Shown here: positions 35,284-44,449 of the stretch, piece after piece | Layout: every line of letters starts with the position of its first letter | Numbering within the stretch: position 1 is the first letter of the stretch | Assembly (NCBI GenBank): GCA_965277025.1 | Contig: OZ255706.1 | Location: 744,001-808,000 of the forward strand | Direction of reading: 5' to 3' | Origin: Methylomarinum sp965277025 | GTDB lineage: Bacteria > Pseudomonadota > Gammaproteobacteria > Methylococcales > Methylomonadaceae | Length of the DNA: 64,000 bases | Notes under the pieces: model-generated | What the model was told of the DNA's origin: nothing | Databases searched by the model: none | Seen by the model: only the letters and a program-made list of their open reading frames with translations | Translations under genes and position numbers: made by a program

Positions 35284-36408
35284 TAGAAGTTACGCATTGA
35301 CAGGCAATGTTAAACTATGGGTTTAAAAAATCCCAAAGTCAATGCAAGGCAAACCTTGATAAGAGAAATAACACGCCCCTCAACAGCCTGCTGTACATTA
35401 CCCATGTATATTGGTTTTTTATTAAGTGAGCCGAAACAAGCTAGTTGTCGACGATTAGGAGAAGTCATGTCAATATCACATGATAGCGTAAATCGATTTC
35501 TAAATCGGGAGCATTACACTGGGCGAGATTTATACAATGAAGCCAGCGCAAGCCTGAATTTAAAGGGCGGAACCTTGAGTGTTGACGATAGTGTTCTTGA
35601 TAAACCTTATAGCCAATATATGGCATATGTCAGTTATTTTTGGTCGGGAAAACATCATAGAGCAGTCAAGGGAATCAATCTTGTCACGTTGTACTACACA
35701 GACATTCAAGGAAAACACCAACCACTGAATTTCCGGGTGGTCGATAAGGCGGAAGGAAAGACAAAAAATGACTATTTTCAAGACATGCTGACCGAAGTAT
35801 TAGCTTGGGGACTAGAACCTGGTTTTGTAACAGGAGATAGCTGGTACAGTTGCGTGGATAATCTTAAATTGATAAGAAATCATCAGACAGGATTATTCTT
35901 TGCAGTGGAAGGTAATCGATTAGTCTCTGTTGAAAAAGGTTCATGGGTTCAAGTCAGGCAATTAGAAATCCCGGAAGACGGCTTAATGGTTTGGCTCAAA
36001 AATTTTGGGTATGTGAAATTATTTCGGACGACCTTGAAAGAACAAGTTCGCCATTACATAAGTTCACTACCTGATGAAGAAAAAACCGCTGTTTTTGACA
36101 AGAAAGCATTTACCGAACAACATGACAGGCATTGGCAGATTGAGCAATATCATCGGGCAATAAAGCAGGTGTGTAATATTGAGCGGTTCCAGGTTCGCAA
36201 TAAAAGAGCAATAAATAATCATATTTTTTCTGCAATTTGTGGCTTTGTTCAATTACAAAAATTGAGCTTTGCAGACGTGATTAATAATTGCTATGGCGTA
36301 CAGCGGAATTTATTCAACGATGTTATGGCTTCGTTTATCGACACCTTTATGCCAAATATGAATCATTTAAACCCAAAATTTCGATCTGTTGTCAATGCGT
36401 AACTTCTA
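35284..36408 (+). mobile_element. IS701/IS4-type element, copy 3
   Basis: 1125 bp, same inverted repeats, target duplication TCTTA at 35279-35283 and 36409-36413. The right-hand duplication contains the reverse complement of the yggX stop codon. Confidence 0.94.
35317..36402 (+). CDS. DDE transposase, IS701/IS4-type, copy 3
   Basis: 361 residues, intact. It differs from copy 1 at FVTGDSW/FITGDSW, NLKLIRN/NLKLTRN, NNCYGVQ/NNCYSVQ and IDTFMP/IDNFMP. The catalytic residues are unchanged. Of the four copies, this one and copy 1 are the only complete ones. Confidence 0.88.
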   Translation: MGLKNPKVNARQTLIREITRPSTACCTLPMYIGFLLSEPKQASCRRLGEVMSISHDSVNRFLNREHYTGRDLYNEASASLNLKGGTLSVDDSVLDKPYSQYMAYVSYFWSGKHHRAVKGINLVTLYYTDIQGKHQPLNFRVVDKAEGKTKNDYFQDMLTEVLAWGLEPGFVTGDSWYSCVDNLKLIRNHQTGLFFAVEGNRLVSVEKGSWVQVRQLEIPEDGLMVWLKNFGYVKLFRTTLKEQVRHYISSLPDEEKTAVFDKKAFTEQHDRHWQIEQYHRAIKQVCNIERFQVRNKRAINNHIFSAICGFVQLQKLSFADVINNCYGVQRNLFNDVMASFIDTFMPNMNHLNPKFRSVVNA

Positions 36409-36410
36409 TC

Positions 36411-36683
36411 TTAGTCTCTCTGTGGCACATAGCCTTCTGGCATTTCAAAACCACCGGAAAACAGGAACTTCTCCCTGTCTTGCTCCAGAATTTTTTTCGC
36501 TTGCGGATCAAAGCTGGCCAGTCGTTGTTCGTTGATTATCATGGTTTGCATTTTCAGCCATTCTTCCCAGGCCTGTTTGGAAACATGTTCAAATATCTGT
36601 TGGCCTTTGGGGCCTGGAAAAGGGGGGTCATCCAGACCTTCTGCTTCAATTCCCAGTTTTACACATTTAACCATTCTCGCCAT
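36411..36683 (-). CDS. yggX: Probable Fe(2+)-trafficking protein YggX
   Basis: A 90-residue cytoplasmic protein linked to iron handling and protection of iron-sulfur clusters from oxidation. It starts MARMVKCVKLGIEAEGLDDP with the conserved cysteine at residue 7 and carries PFPGPKGQQIFEHVSKQAW. I start at ATG 36683; the upstream in-frame ATG would give a longer, atypical leader. It overlaps the mutY stop by 17 bases, the classical mutY-yggX operon. Its TAA is preserved within the target duplication of IS701-type copy 3. Confidence 0.96.
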   Translation of the reverse strand: MARMVKCVKLGIEAEGLDDPPFPGPKGQQIFEHVSKQAWEEWLKMQTMIINEQRLASFDPQAKKILEQDREKFLFSGGFEMPEGYVPQRD

Positions 36684-37734
36684 AATTATCCTCTGTATGT
36701 TCATGTAATAACCGCCCTATTGGCGCGGGCAATCCCAGTTTTTGTATCTGGCTCTGTTTATACCAGACCGTTTGATTTGCTTCCATCACAAAATTCACAG
36801 GGTTTTTGGTCTGAACAATCACGGTCGAGTAATCCAGATGATAATGTGAAAAAGTATGCCTTTTGGGCGAATGTTGCGCGATTATCGTGAAATCATTGAC
36901 TTGATGATGGCACCAATATTCCAGTGACATAAAATCATCAAATTCCGGCAGGCTCCATAATCCACCCCAGATACCGGTTGGGGGTCTTTGTTTCAATAAA
37001 ATCTGGTTCTTCGAATTTTTCAGTAACAAAAAAAATACGGATTGGATCGGCAACGCTTTTTTTGGTTTTTTGGTCGGCAATTCATCTGTAGCGTTATGTT
37101 GATAAGCATAACAATCGATTAACAAAGGACACAGATTGCATTGCGGTTTGCTGCGGCGACAAAGCGTTGCGCCCAAATCCATCATGGCTTGGTTGTAGTT
37201 TGCCGTTCTTTGTGCGGGGGTGAGATGTTCGCTGATCTTCCATAATTCCTTGGCGACTTTATTGTCGCCTGTCCAGCCATAAACACCCTTAAATCGGCTA
37301 AGCACACGTTTGACATTGCCATCGAGGATAGCGTGATGTTGATGACAGGCCAGACTCAAGATTGCGCCAGCCGTTGAGCGGCCAATACCCGGCAAGGCTA
37401 AAACCTTATCAAACTGCTCGGGAAAAATTCCCTGATATTGTTGCTGAATGATTTGAGCGCTCTGGTGTAAATTTCTGGCCCGGGCGTAATAACCAAGACC
37501 TGCCCAGCAATGCAAAATATCATCGAGCTTTGCATTGGCCAGGCTGTCGATATCGGGAAAACGCTGCATGAATTTTTGAAAATAAGGAATGACCGTAGCC
37601 ACTTGAGTCTGCTGCAGCATGATTTCGGAAATCCAGACTTTATATGGCGTAGTCTGTTGTTGCCAGGGTAAATCCTTGCGGCCGGACAGGTCGTACCAGT
37701 TCAGTATGTTTTGCTGAAATGTTCGAGCTTCCAT
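36667..37734 (-). CDS. mutY: A/G-specific adenine DNA glycosylase
   Basis: MutY removes adenine mispaired with 8-oxoguanine. 355 residues: catalytic glutamate in WISEIMLQQTQV near residue 37, helix-hairpin-helix LPGIGRSTAGAIL near 115 with the catalytic aspartate in ILDGNVKRVLSRF, the [4Fe-4S] loop CRRSKPQCNLCPLLIDC near 190-206, and a C-terminal NUDIX-like domain (SVFFLLLKNSKNQILLKQRP, GIWGGLWSLPEF). It starts four bases after asmA stops and overlaps yggX. Confidence 0.97.
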   Translation of the reverse strand: MEARTFQQNILNWYDLSGRKDLPWQQQTTPYKVWISEIMLQQTQVATVIPYFQKFMQRFPDIDSLANAKLDDILHCWAGLGYYARARNLHQSAQIIQQQYQGIFPEQFDKVLALPGIGRSTAGAILSLACHQHHAILDGNVKRVLSRFKGVYGWTGDNKVAKELWKISEHLTPAQRTANYNQAMMDLGATLCRRSKPQCNLCPLLIDCYAYQHNATDELPTKKPKKALPIQSVFFLLLKNSKNQILLKQRPPTGIWGGLWSLPEFDDFMSLEYWCHHQVNDFTIIAQHSPKRHTFSHYHLDYSTVIVQTKNPVNFVMEANQTVWYKQSQIQKLGLPAPIGRLLHEHTEDNYGENG

Positions 37735-37738
37735 GTTT

Positions 37739-39856
37739 TTAGAAAAAACTTTTCAATAGTTCGCCCGCACCCGGGCCCAGTTTTTTGTCCAGTTTTTCCA
37801 GTAATTTGGTTTTGACTTTTTCTATTTTTTCCTTGTTTTTTTCCAATGCCATCGCAGCAACATCCAGTGTATAAGATGGTTTATCAAGCGGCCGAGTTAT
37901 CTTGATTACCAACGGGATGCCTTTGACCTTGTCGACTTGTCCCCTTTTTGTGACTGCCGCCCGGATTTTGTAATCGATCGAATCATTTTTTAAATTGATG
38001 ATGCCTTTGCCGGTAACATTGACGCGGGAAGACAAGGCTACCAAGTCGTTATTATGTAAAATGCCATTTTTGATTGTAGCCGTACCGCTAATATCAGTGA
38101 ACAGGGTTTGATCGTTTTTGTTTTCCACAGGTAGCGGCGAGCCTTTTAACAAGGTTTTGACGCTGTCGATCATTTTCTGGATATTGAATCCCTTGATGAC
38201 GCTATCGCTTATTTTGAAATTGATCGCGCCATTCAATGTCGATTTGATCGCCCGGCTGGTTTTACCGTAACCTTTCAGCCGGATGCTGGCGTTGACTCTG
38301 CCGGTCATTCTGTCGCTGTCTTTCAGTGCTTTCAACAATGGCCCAATCTGCACATTGCTCAATTTCTCGTTCAACGACAAAGAAGGTGTACGGCCACGCA
38401 CGTTGATCACCGTCTGTCCATGGTAACTTCCCTGAAACAAATGCTTGATAGACTGGCTGGTTTTCAATACCCCTTTACGACTGTCTATATTTAAAGTAGT
38501 GCCACGCATGGGGATTTTATTGATGATAAGCGAGTTAATCACCAGTTTTCCTTGTATATTGAGTTTTCTCAAGGTCTCGACAGGGAAAAGGCTGGCTCCG
38601 GCCACGGCTGCTGCAGAAGGAGACGCCACGGTTTTTTTGGACTTTTTGGCTTTTGGTTTTTCAGGCGGCAGATAGCGGTCGGCGTCGATGTGATCCAACA
38701 TTAAATTAAAGCGGATAGCTTGTGATTTAAAGTTTTGAATGGTGACGCCGCCTTTCAGGGTGCTGTCATCCAGTTTGATGGCAAGATTAGCAAAACTGGC
38801 TGATTCAGCAGTCGCCTGTAATTGACTGTGGAGTGAAAAATGGCTCAGGGCATTACTGTCTCGCATATCGAGCTTGATACCCAAATCATTCAGGAAGCCG
38901 GCCAGATTAAAGTCAGCAATATTCAACTGGCCATTAAAAACCGGTTTGCTGACAATTTGTGTGCCTTTTATATCGGCCTTCAGTTGTAAATTACCACTGC
39001 GTAATTGTAAATTGGATAAGGCAAGAGTTTGCTTGTCTAAATCAATTTCGCTATCGGCTGTCAGCAGAACCTTTAAAGGCTTTTTGAACTTTTCACCTGA
39101 CAGCGATGTTTTCAATCTCAAGTCGTTGAGCTTGAATCGGTTCAGTGCTTCGTTAAGAGTTAATTGCGTATCCAGTTCCAACTGGACAGTGGATTTCGCT
39201 TTTGCATCGACTATTTCCATTGAAAGGGCCACATCCACAGGTCTGTCAAACTCGATCTGATCGATATCGACATTGAAATTTTTAATCTCTGTGTGCTGAC
39301 CGCTCTGTTGATCATCCCAGACAATATGCGCATTCTCGATAGAAAGGCCTGCTACCGCCAATGCCGCTACGGCAGGTCCTGAAGGTTTTTCTTCAGCTGG
39401 CGTCGTTTGCTGCCCTTTGGCAGGAGTTTTCCCGGGTTTTTTTTCCGTTTTGACCAAATCGGCCCAATTACTGACGCCGCGTTTGTTTTTCGCCAGATAC
39501 AGGTCAAGTCCTTTTAAAACAATACGGCTGACTTCAACTTTTTTTGATAATAAAGGCAGCAATTTCACTTTGATGTCACTTTGCTCGATCTGGGCAAAAG
39601 GCCTGTCGGCAAAACCTTTGGCGTTACTGATGGAAAGCTCTCCTGTCGATACACCAATCCAGGGGAAAACAGAGATTTCCAGGTCGCCATCTATGCTCAA
39701 ATCCCTTCCGGTTTCCTTTTTGACCAGCTCGATAATTTGTGGTTTGAATTCATTAGGATCTACAAACAAAGGAATAGCAATCGCAGCGACAATAATGATT
39801 AAAATCAGCGATGCAAAAATAGTTAATAGAATTTTAAGGAACTTGCCCATGTTCAT
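37739..39856 (-). CDS. AsmA-family protein
   Basis: 705 residues. An N-terminal membrane anchor (ILLTIFASLILIIIVAAIAI, about residues 8-28) is followed by a long periplasmic domain. The start of the AsmA domain (IPLFVDPNEFKPQIIELVKKETGRD) and the C-terminal part (VTGKGIINLKNDSIDYKIRA) are typical. AsmA-like proteins are bridge-like factors linked to phospholipid transport and outer-membrane assembly. ATG at 39850 (MGKFLK) may be the true start. Co-oriented with mutY and yggX and probably one transcript. Confidence 0.92.
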   Translation of the reverse strand: MNMGKFLKILLTIFASLILIIIVAAIAIPLFVDPNEFKPQIIELVKKETGRDLSIDGDLEISVFPWIGVSTGELSISNAKGFADRPFAQIEQSDIKVKLLPLLSKKVEVSRIVLKGLDLYLAKNKRGVSNWADLVKTEKKPGKTPAKGQQTTPAEEKPSGPAVAALAVAGLSIENAHIVWDDQQSGQHTEIKNFNVDIDQIEFDRPVDVALSMEIVDAKAKSTVQLELDTQLTLNEALNRFKLNDLRLKTSLSGEKFKKPLKVLLTADSEIDLDKQTLALSNLQLRSGNLQLKADIKGTQIVSKPVFNGQLNIADFNLAGFLNDLGIKLDMRDSNALSHFSLHSQLQATAESASFANLAIKLDDSTLKGGVTIQNFKSQAIRFNLMLDHIDADRYLPPEKPKAKKSKKTVASPSAAAVAGASLFPVETLRKLNIQGKLVINSLIINKIPMRGTTLNIDSRKGVLKTSQSIKHLFQGSYHGQTVINVRGRTPSLSLNEKLSNVQIGPLLKALKDSDRMTGRVNASIRLKGYGKTSRAIKSTLNGAINFKISDSVIKGFNIQKMIDSVKTLLKGSPLPVENKNDQTLFTDISGTATIKNGILHNNDLVALSSRVNVTGKGIINLKNDSIDYKIRAAVTKRGQVDKVKGIPLVIKITRPLDKPSYTLDVAAMALEKNKEKIEKVKTKLLEKLDKKLGPGAGELLKSFF

Positions 39857-40088
39857 AAACCTCGTCGAAAAAATGTGTCAGTTAAGACAATATCGCATAT
39901 CATAGCGATTTGTAACATTCATTGCTGACAATCACTATCTCAAAACGATTGATTCTGTCAGAAATGTTTAAACATAAACTGAATACGAAAGGGTATTTGA
40001 ACAGATCAGCGCAATGAGAATTATGGACGAATTCCATCCATAAGCGCTTTGTTCGAATGACCCAACTAACAAATGGGGGATAACGAAA

Positions 40089-40373
40089 ATGCTGTTATTA
40101 GCAAAATTTGCTGGAATTCTAGTCTTGGTTTGGTTTTACATGAGCGCAAAAAAAGCCCATGCACCGGCTATTAACTGGGCTATCATTGGTTTGGTTGGTT
40201 ATTGGCTCAGTTGGTGGTTGGCTAACAAGCTGTTGGTTGCGTCATTGACCGGTATGTTTAGCAAAAACCCCACGATGATTTTTTTGGTTACGCAAATCCC
40301 GGTTTTTATCGCTGTCGCGGTAGTCTTTTTTGTAAGAAAAAAACTGCTGGCCAGTGTAAAAACAGAAGATTGA
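40089..40373 (+). CDS. Small membrane protein of unknown function
   Basis: 94 residues with three likely membrane segments: LLAKFAGILVLVWFYM (3-18), INWAIIGLVGYWLSWWLANK (28-47) and MIFLVTQIPVFIAVAVVFFV (62-81), ending in a basic tail. GGGGGATAACG lies before the ATG. I do not recognise the family. A bidirectional terminator separates it from the convergent ASCH gene. Confidence 0.7.
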   Translation: MLLLAKFAGILVLVWFYMSAKKAHAPAINWAIIGLVGYWLSWWLANKLLVASLTGMFSKNPTMIFLVTQIPVFIAVAVVFFVRKKLLASVKTED

Positions 40374-40382
40374 GATATAAAA

Positions 40383-40414
40383 CCCTGAATAAATCAATCC
40401 CGATTTATTCAGGG
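40383..40414. terminator. Bidirectional terminator
   Basis: CCCTGAATAAATC (40383-40395) pairs with GATTTATTCAGGG (40402-40414). It lies between the convergent ends of the small membrane protein and the ASCH gene and could serve both. Confidence 0.75.
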
Positions 40415-40433
40415 TGGTCTCCGGGGCGAGTGC

Positions 40434-40760
40434 TTATTTTCGCTTGAAATGATGCACCCAGACATGACTGTCTTCTTTCCAGGTCATGCCGGGGTGCATT
40501 TTCAAAATCAGGTTTTTGTAAAACTCCAGATCAGGGTAGCCTTCGGCGCGTGCATCTTCATCAGTCATATCGCCCAATCTTTGCCGTTCAACGTTGGTGA
40601 CTACAAATGTCACACCATCCAGCTCAAAAGTTTCATCAGGGTAAGCGTATAAACCATCACGGCGTTGTTGTGTTTTCAGGCCTTTCAGCGCCGCCTCCAC
40701 CAGTTTTGGGTGGCGTATCAGGCGGTCGATTTCACAGGTTTTTTCAGGATAATCAGTCAT
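40434..40760 (-). CDS. ASCH-domain protein
   Basis: 108 residues that match small ASCH proteins: LKGLKTQQRRDGLYAYP near residue 25, ELDGVTFVVTNVERQRLGDM near 50, and a C-terminal GMTWKEDSHVWVHHFKR. ASCH is a beta-barrel related to PUA and likely binds RNA; enzymatic roles on modified cytidines are known for some members. Function here is not established. Convergent with the small membrane protein. Confidence 0.85.
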   Translation of the reverse strand: MTDYPEKTCEIDRLIRHPKLVEAALKGLKTQQRRDGLYAYPDETFELDGVTFVVTNVERQRLGDMTDEDARAEGYPDLEFYKNLILKMHPGMTWKEDSHVWVHHFKRK

Positions 40761-40808
40761 GTTATTCTTAATGTTATTGGGTAAGCTTGCAATTTTAACA
40801 AAAATCTA

Positions 40809-40973
40809 GGAGGCTGTCGGGTTATGGGGGGGGTCATGACGAGACGAGTGGGAAATCGAGTGGATTTTTTTGCTCTTTTGAGGCGCATAGTGGTGCTACG
40901 CAACGAAAAAGAGCGGAAAAATACGCCGATTTCCCGCTGTCACAATAGAATCATCCATAACCCGACAGCCTCC
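40809..40973. repeat. 165-bp MITE-like inverted repeat
   Basis: Perfect 19-bp ends GGAGGCTGTCGGGTTATGG (40809-40827) and its reverse complement (40955-40973), with further partial symmetry inside (GTGGGAAATCGAG... against ...CGATTTCCCGC; TTTTGCTCTTTTG against CGAAAAAGAGCGG). No coding capacity. It ends just before the gloA ribosome site (AAGGAGA at 40974-40980). No other copy and no clear target duplication are seen. Confidence 0.7.
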
Positions 40974-40987
40974 AAGGAGATGACAGC

Positions 40988-41428
40988 ATGCGTTATTTGC
41001 ACACAATGGTCAGAGTGAAAGATTTGGAACAATCCCTGGACTTTTATTGTAACAAACTGGGATTGGTGCAAACCCGTCGCGTCGATTACGAAGAAGGCCG
41101 CTTTACGCTGGTTTATCTGGCAGCGCCTGAAGACAAAAGCCGGGCGGAAAAAGAACAGGCACCGGAACTGGAATTGACCTGGAACTGGGATCCTGAAGAC
41201 TATGACGGCGGCCGTAACTTTGGTCACTTAGCCTATGAAGTCGATAATATTTATGATATTTGCCATAAATTGATAAAGCAAGGCGTCACCATCAACCGGC
41301 CGCCACGCGATGGCTGGATGGCCTTTATTCGCTCTCCGGATAATATTTCGATCGAATTATTGCAAAAAGGCGAAAAGCTGAAGCCGCAAGAGCCGTGGAT
41401 ATCGATGGAACATATCGGAACCTGGTGA
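40988..41428 (+). CDS. gloA: Lactoylglutathione lyase (glyoxalase I)
   Basis: GloA converts the methylglyoxal-glutathione hemithioacetal to lactoylglutathione. 146 residues; metal ligands fit His5 (LHTMVRV), Glu in ELELTWNW near 57, His in FGHLAYEV near 78, and Glu in ISIELLQKG near 126. DLEQSLDFYCNKLGL is characteristic. A strong AAGGAGA ribosome site precedes the ATG; just upstream of it is the long inverted repeat at 40809-40973, which would be in the leader if transcription starts farther up. Confidence 0.95.
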   Translation: MRYLHTMVRVKDLEQSLDFYCNKLGLVQTRRVDYEEGRFTLVYLAAPEDKSRAEKEQAPELELTWNWDPEDYDGGRNFGHLAYEVDNIYDICHKLIKQGVTINRPPRDGWMAFIRSPDNISIELLQKGEKLKPQEPWISMEHIGTW

Positions 41429-41613
41429 CAAGGTTGTGGATAACTTTGTGGACTATTTGTTCTTAACCAAAGGGTTTTACTGATTTTTTTGGTCAAAGTA
41501 GAAGAACATTATAAATAGGTTATACAAATCATTTGTTTACAAGCGCACTGTCAGGTTTAACATAAACAGTTAAGGCTAAGTCGATATCAATCATGTTGTG
41601 TATAACTTTATTG

Positions 41614-41663
41614 AAAATAGGTGATATGCCGCAATAAAAGTGTGTCATATCACCTATTTTTTT
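41614..41663 (+). terminator. Strong rho-independent terminator
   Basis: AAAATAGGTGATATG (41614-41628) pairs perfectly with CATATCACCTATTTT (41646-41660) and a T run follows. It lies 185 bp after gloA. The rest of 41429-41903 holds no gene that I can see; the last part is the leader of the next gene. Confidence 0.8.
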
Positions 41664-41903
41664 CTCGGCTGACAACATAAAGCCTGTTTTTACGGGATTT
41701 CCAAGCGCCGATCAGAAAGCCAATCAAATATACACTTCATATTTCATGCCAGTTTTGACGGCATTTTGTCGCGCGGCAATTCGCCACATTTTTTTTATTG
41801 TTCTTAGCCGGTAGAATTCTTGCAACTCTCCCTCCTCTTCACGGACTCAGAGTTGTTATCCTTCCTCAGCGGCCTTTATGGCCGCCCTTTTTGGAGGTTT
41901 ATC

Positions 41904-42542
41904 ATGTATCGCTTTCAACAGACACAAGAATTGTTTATACCCAAAGCCCCAGAGTTGGCCCACCAGATTGCTTTTCATGAAGCGGGACATGCCATATCCA
42001 TCTATTTTGGTAACCGCTTGAGAAACCTGCCGCCGGTTTATTTCAGAATTGAAATCAGTCGATCGGAGAATGGCGAGGTCAATGCGGCGAAAGTAGTAGA
42101 TGGCCAGTTGATACAGAGTTTGCCCGTTACCGTGTTGGATAACTTGTCGGATTTAAGCGAAAACGAAAAACACAGCTATCAATGCGCTTATGAAGCGGAT
42201 GTTATAAATTTGTTAGCCGGTCCATTGGCTGAGGCCCGCTATGTTTCCATCCGAGATGATGAAATCCTAAACCTCAATCTGCTCAGCACTAAAGCGCCGG
42301 GGCATTATTATGGCGGCCAATCTGATTTGGAAAAAGCCAGTCATTATCTGGAATACTTTATCGCCGACCCCAAAAGGCGAGAAAGAAAAATGCTGGATTT
42401 ATTTGCCGAAGCGTGGATTTTCATCACCCAACGACAAAACTGGGCGGCTATTATTACCATGGCTGACCATATCCTGAAAAACGATAAAAGCCAGATTAGC
42501 TGTGAACAGATAGAAGATTTATTTGGCCATTGCATGGCATAA
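41904..42542 (+). CDS. Small HEAGH-motif protein, peptidase M41-like
   Basis: 212 residues starting MYRFQQTQELFIPKAPEL; I chose this ATG because TTTGGAGG lies ten bases upstream. QIAFHEAGHAISIYF near residue 25 is the HExxH zinc site of M41 (FtsH-type) peptidases; YEADVINLLAGPLAEAR near 100 corresponds to the following conserved helix, and GGQSDLEKAS near 140 to the third-ligand region with an aspartate. There is no AAA domain or membrane segment, so it is a stand-alone peptidase-like domain, often found in phage or mobile regions. Substrate unknown. Confidence 0.75.
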   Translation: MYRFQQTQELFIPKAPELAHQIAFHEAGHAISIYFGNRLRNLPPVYFRIEISRSENGEVNAAKVVDGQLIQSLPVTVLDNLSDLSENEKHSYQCAYEADVINLLAGPLAEARYVSIRDDEILNLNLLSTKAPGHYYGGQSDLEKASHYLEYFIADPKRRERKMLDLFAEAWIFITQRQNWAAIITMADHILKNDKSQISCEQIEDLFGHCMA

Positions 42543-42563
42543 CAGTCTCGTTTATTCTTGTTA

Positions 42564-44128
42564 ACATGAAATGATCCATATCGAATGCGCAAGGAGTTCT
42601 CAGCCGTGAAAAGGCTGCTTATCCATATTCAATGAAGTAAGCTGGCTTAACCCGGTTGTGTTATATAACCGAATTTTATCAGCGCTCTGATCCAGCGTGG
42701 TGCATTGCGTTTGACAGCCATTTCTTCGTAGTCGATGGTCGAATCCCGGAAATACTCGCCGCGACTAATCATGAAGTAACATGTCCGCAAAAGTTTGTGA
42801 GCCAGCGCAATGATGGCGCGTTGGTGACCTCGCCTAATCGCCAGTGATGTATATTTTGCCTGGAAAACCGATCGGGTTCGGCTGGCGGCATGGGCGCATT
42901 CGCAAAGCAGGCGACGCACATATGGGGTTCCTTTTCGCGTTCGTCCTGATTTGCGTTTGCCGGCAGACTCGTTGTTGCCGGGGCATATGCCCACCCATGA
43001 CGCCAGCCGATCCGCACTGCCAAAGACAGTCATATCCGTTCCGATCTCAACAAGTAGCATGGCTGCTCCAATCAAATCAACACCGGGAATAGTCTGGAGC
43101 AATTGCAAAACCGTTTTCTCCTTCTCCAGTCCGGCCAGCAGTTGTGCATCGAATCTGGCTATGCGTGCTTCCAAATCCTGAATATGCTGCATCAGTTCAT
43201 TCAGTACGAAGCGATGGTGCTCGCCCAACTCACCTTGCAGCGCCTCCAGTATATCGGCGCGCGGCGCTTTGAGACGATTGCTGGCCAGCTTCAACACATC
43301 ATGCGCAGGCTGTCCTTCAATCAGCGCGTTAACCATGGCGCGCGCGGATTGCCCATGTACATCGCTGACCACCACGCCAAGCCGGATGCCGCCGTCGGTT
43401 AATACCTTGTGCAGTCTGTTCTTCTCAGCAGACAGCATCGACACCAACTTCTGTCGTTGACGTGAAATCAGGCGTAACTGCCGCATCTTTTCCGGTGGCA
43501 CGAATGAATCGCGCAGCAGTCCGGCACGGGAAAGCATCGCCAGCCATTGCGCGTCGCCGATGTCCGTCTTGCGTCCCGGCACATTCTTCACATGCCGGGC
43601 ATTGACGACCCTGGCGTAAATACCCACATGTTCCAAAGCTGCATATGGGCTTTTCCAGTAGATGCCGGTGCGTTCCATCACCACCTCATCCGGTGCGACA
43701 GACTGCACCCAATCGGCTAATGCACGTCGATCACGTTTGAATGCGCCAAACTGCCGATGCTCTGTCTGAATACCACCATCGGCCTGTTCAACCATGGCGC
43801 AGGCGCTAATCTGCTTTTGGTGAACATCCAACCCGATGACTCGCTTGTGTATTGCAGTGAGTTCCATTTTTTCCTCCTTTACTCTATGATTGAGCCTGGA
43901 AGGTGGCGGTTGCCTGGATGATCTGCCTGAGGGCGATGTAAATCGTCAACGGCCCTTTTAACATTCGCTCTTAAAGAAGCAATCCGGGGTTCGAGTCATC
44001 CATGGCAGGCTACGTTAGCAGTCGGGTTCTAAGGCTCCAAAGTAAAGCGCAGTCTTTAACCGCCATCTTCCACAAGGAACTCTACAACATTTCATCATGC
44101 GGGGTGGCAATTCTTGCGATGATCGTTA
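42564..44128 (-). mobile_element. IS110-family element, copy 2
   Basis: 1565 bp, almost identical to copy 1. Left flank is the spacer after the HEAGH gene; right flank is the toxin-44 fragment. On the coding strand the site reads GTC-TAA-CAAG. The empty site is unknown, so the insertion may have been accompanied by loss of DNA. Confidence 0.9.
42647..43867 (-). CDS. IS110-family transposase/recombinase, copy 2
   Basis: 406 residues with the same DEDD and Tnp_20 domains as copy 1. It differs by a few residues (QISACAM for QITACAM, MERTGIYW, LLRDSFV for LLRGSFV, GELGEHH for GELSEHH, RKGTPY for RKGNPY). None touches the visible acidic residues. Frame intact. Confidence 0.95.
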   Translation of the reverse strand: MELTAIHKRVIGLDVHQKQISACAMVEQADGGIQTEHRQFGAFKRDRRALADWVQSVAPDEVVMERTGIYWKSPYAALEHVGIYARVVNARHVKNVPGRKTDIGDAQWLAMLSRAGLLRDSFVPPEKMRQLRLISRQRQKLVSMLSAEKNRLHKVLTDGGIRLGVVVSDVHGQSARAMVNALIEGQPAHDVLKLASNRLKAPRADILEALQGELGEHHRFVLNELMQHIQDLEARIARFDAQLLAGLEKEKTVLQLLQTIPGVDLIGAAMLLVEIGTDMTVFGSADRLASWVGICPGNNESAGKRKSGRTRKGTPYVRRLLCECAHAASRTRSVFQAKYTSLAIRRGHQRAIIALAHKLLRTCYFMISRGEYFRDSTIDYEEMAVKRNAPRWIRALIKFGYITQPG

Positions 44129-44129
44129 G

Positions 44130-44438
44130 ACAGAATATCAATGAATTAAATAATTTACCTTGGTATGAATCTTCTTTGGTTGTTTGGCTTAATAGGGTTC
44201 GGCCAGACGGAGATTGGGATTATAAAAGACGTTATGGGGATTCAAAGTATCAAGACCTTGGAAATTTTAATTATGGAGCAACTGGGGCTTCTATAGGATT
44301 TTCATTAAACATATTAATGGCGGGAGGTGGTGCTATAGCAACTTTGAAAGGACAGAATAATTTAGGCCATTTAATGATCAATGGATTGATCAATACTGGG
44401 TTGAAGAAGGATATAAATTTTATCAATATGAATTCTAA
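44130..44438 (+). pseudogene. Polymorphic toxin tip, type 44-like, truncated and frameshifted
   Basis: From the IS110 edge the frame reads NNLPWYESSLVVWLNRVRP, GDWDYKRRYGDSKYQDLGN and FNYGATGASIGFSLNIL, the pattern of the C-terminal toxin-44 domain of polymorphic toxins (W..W..V, DYK, Y.DFGNFNYGA). Near 44364-44370 the frame must change; the next frame gives PFNDQWIDQYWVEEGYKFYQYE and a TAA at 44436, matching the expected PFGD-DQ-I..G..YY end. The delivery part of the protein is absent, cut by IS110. The region is A/T-rich compared with its neighbours. Confidence 0.65.
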
Positions 44439-44449
44439 CTGCTGTTATT

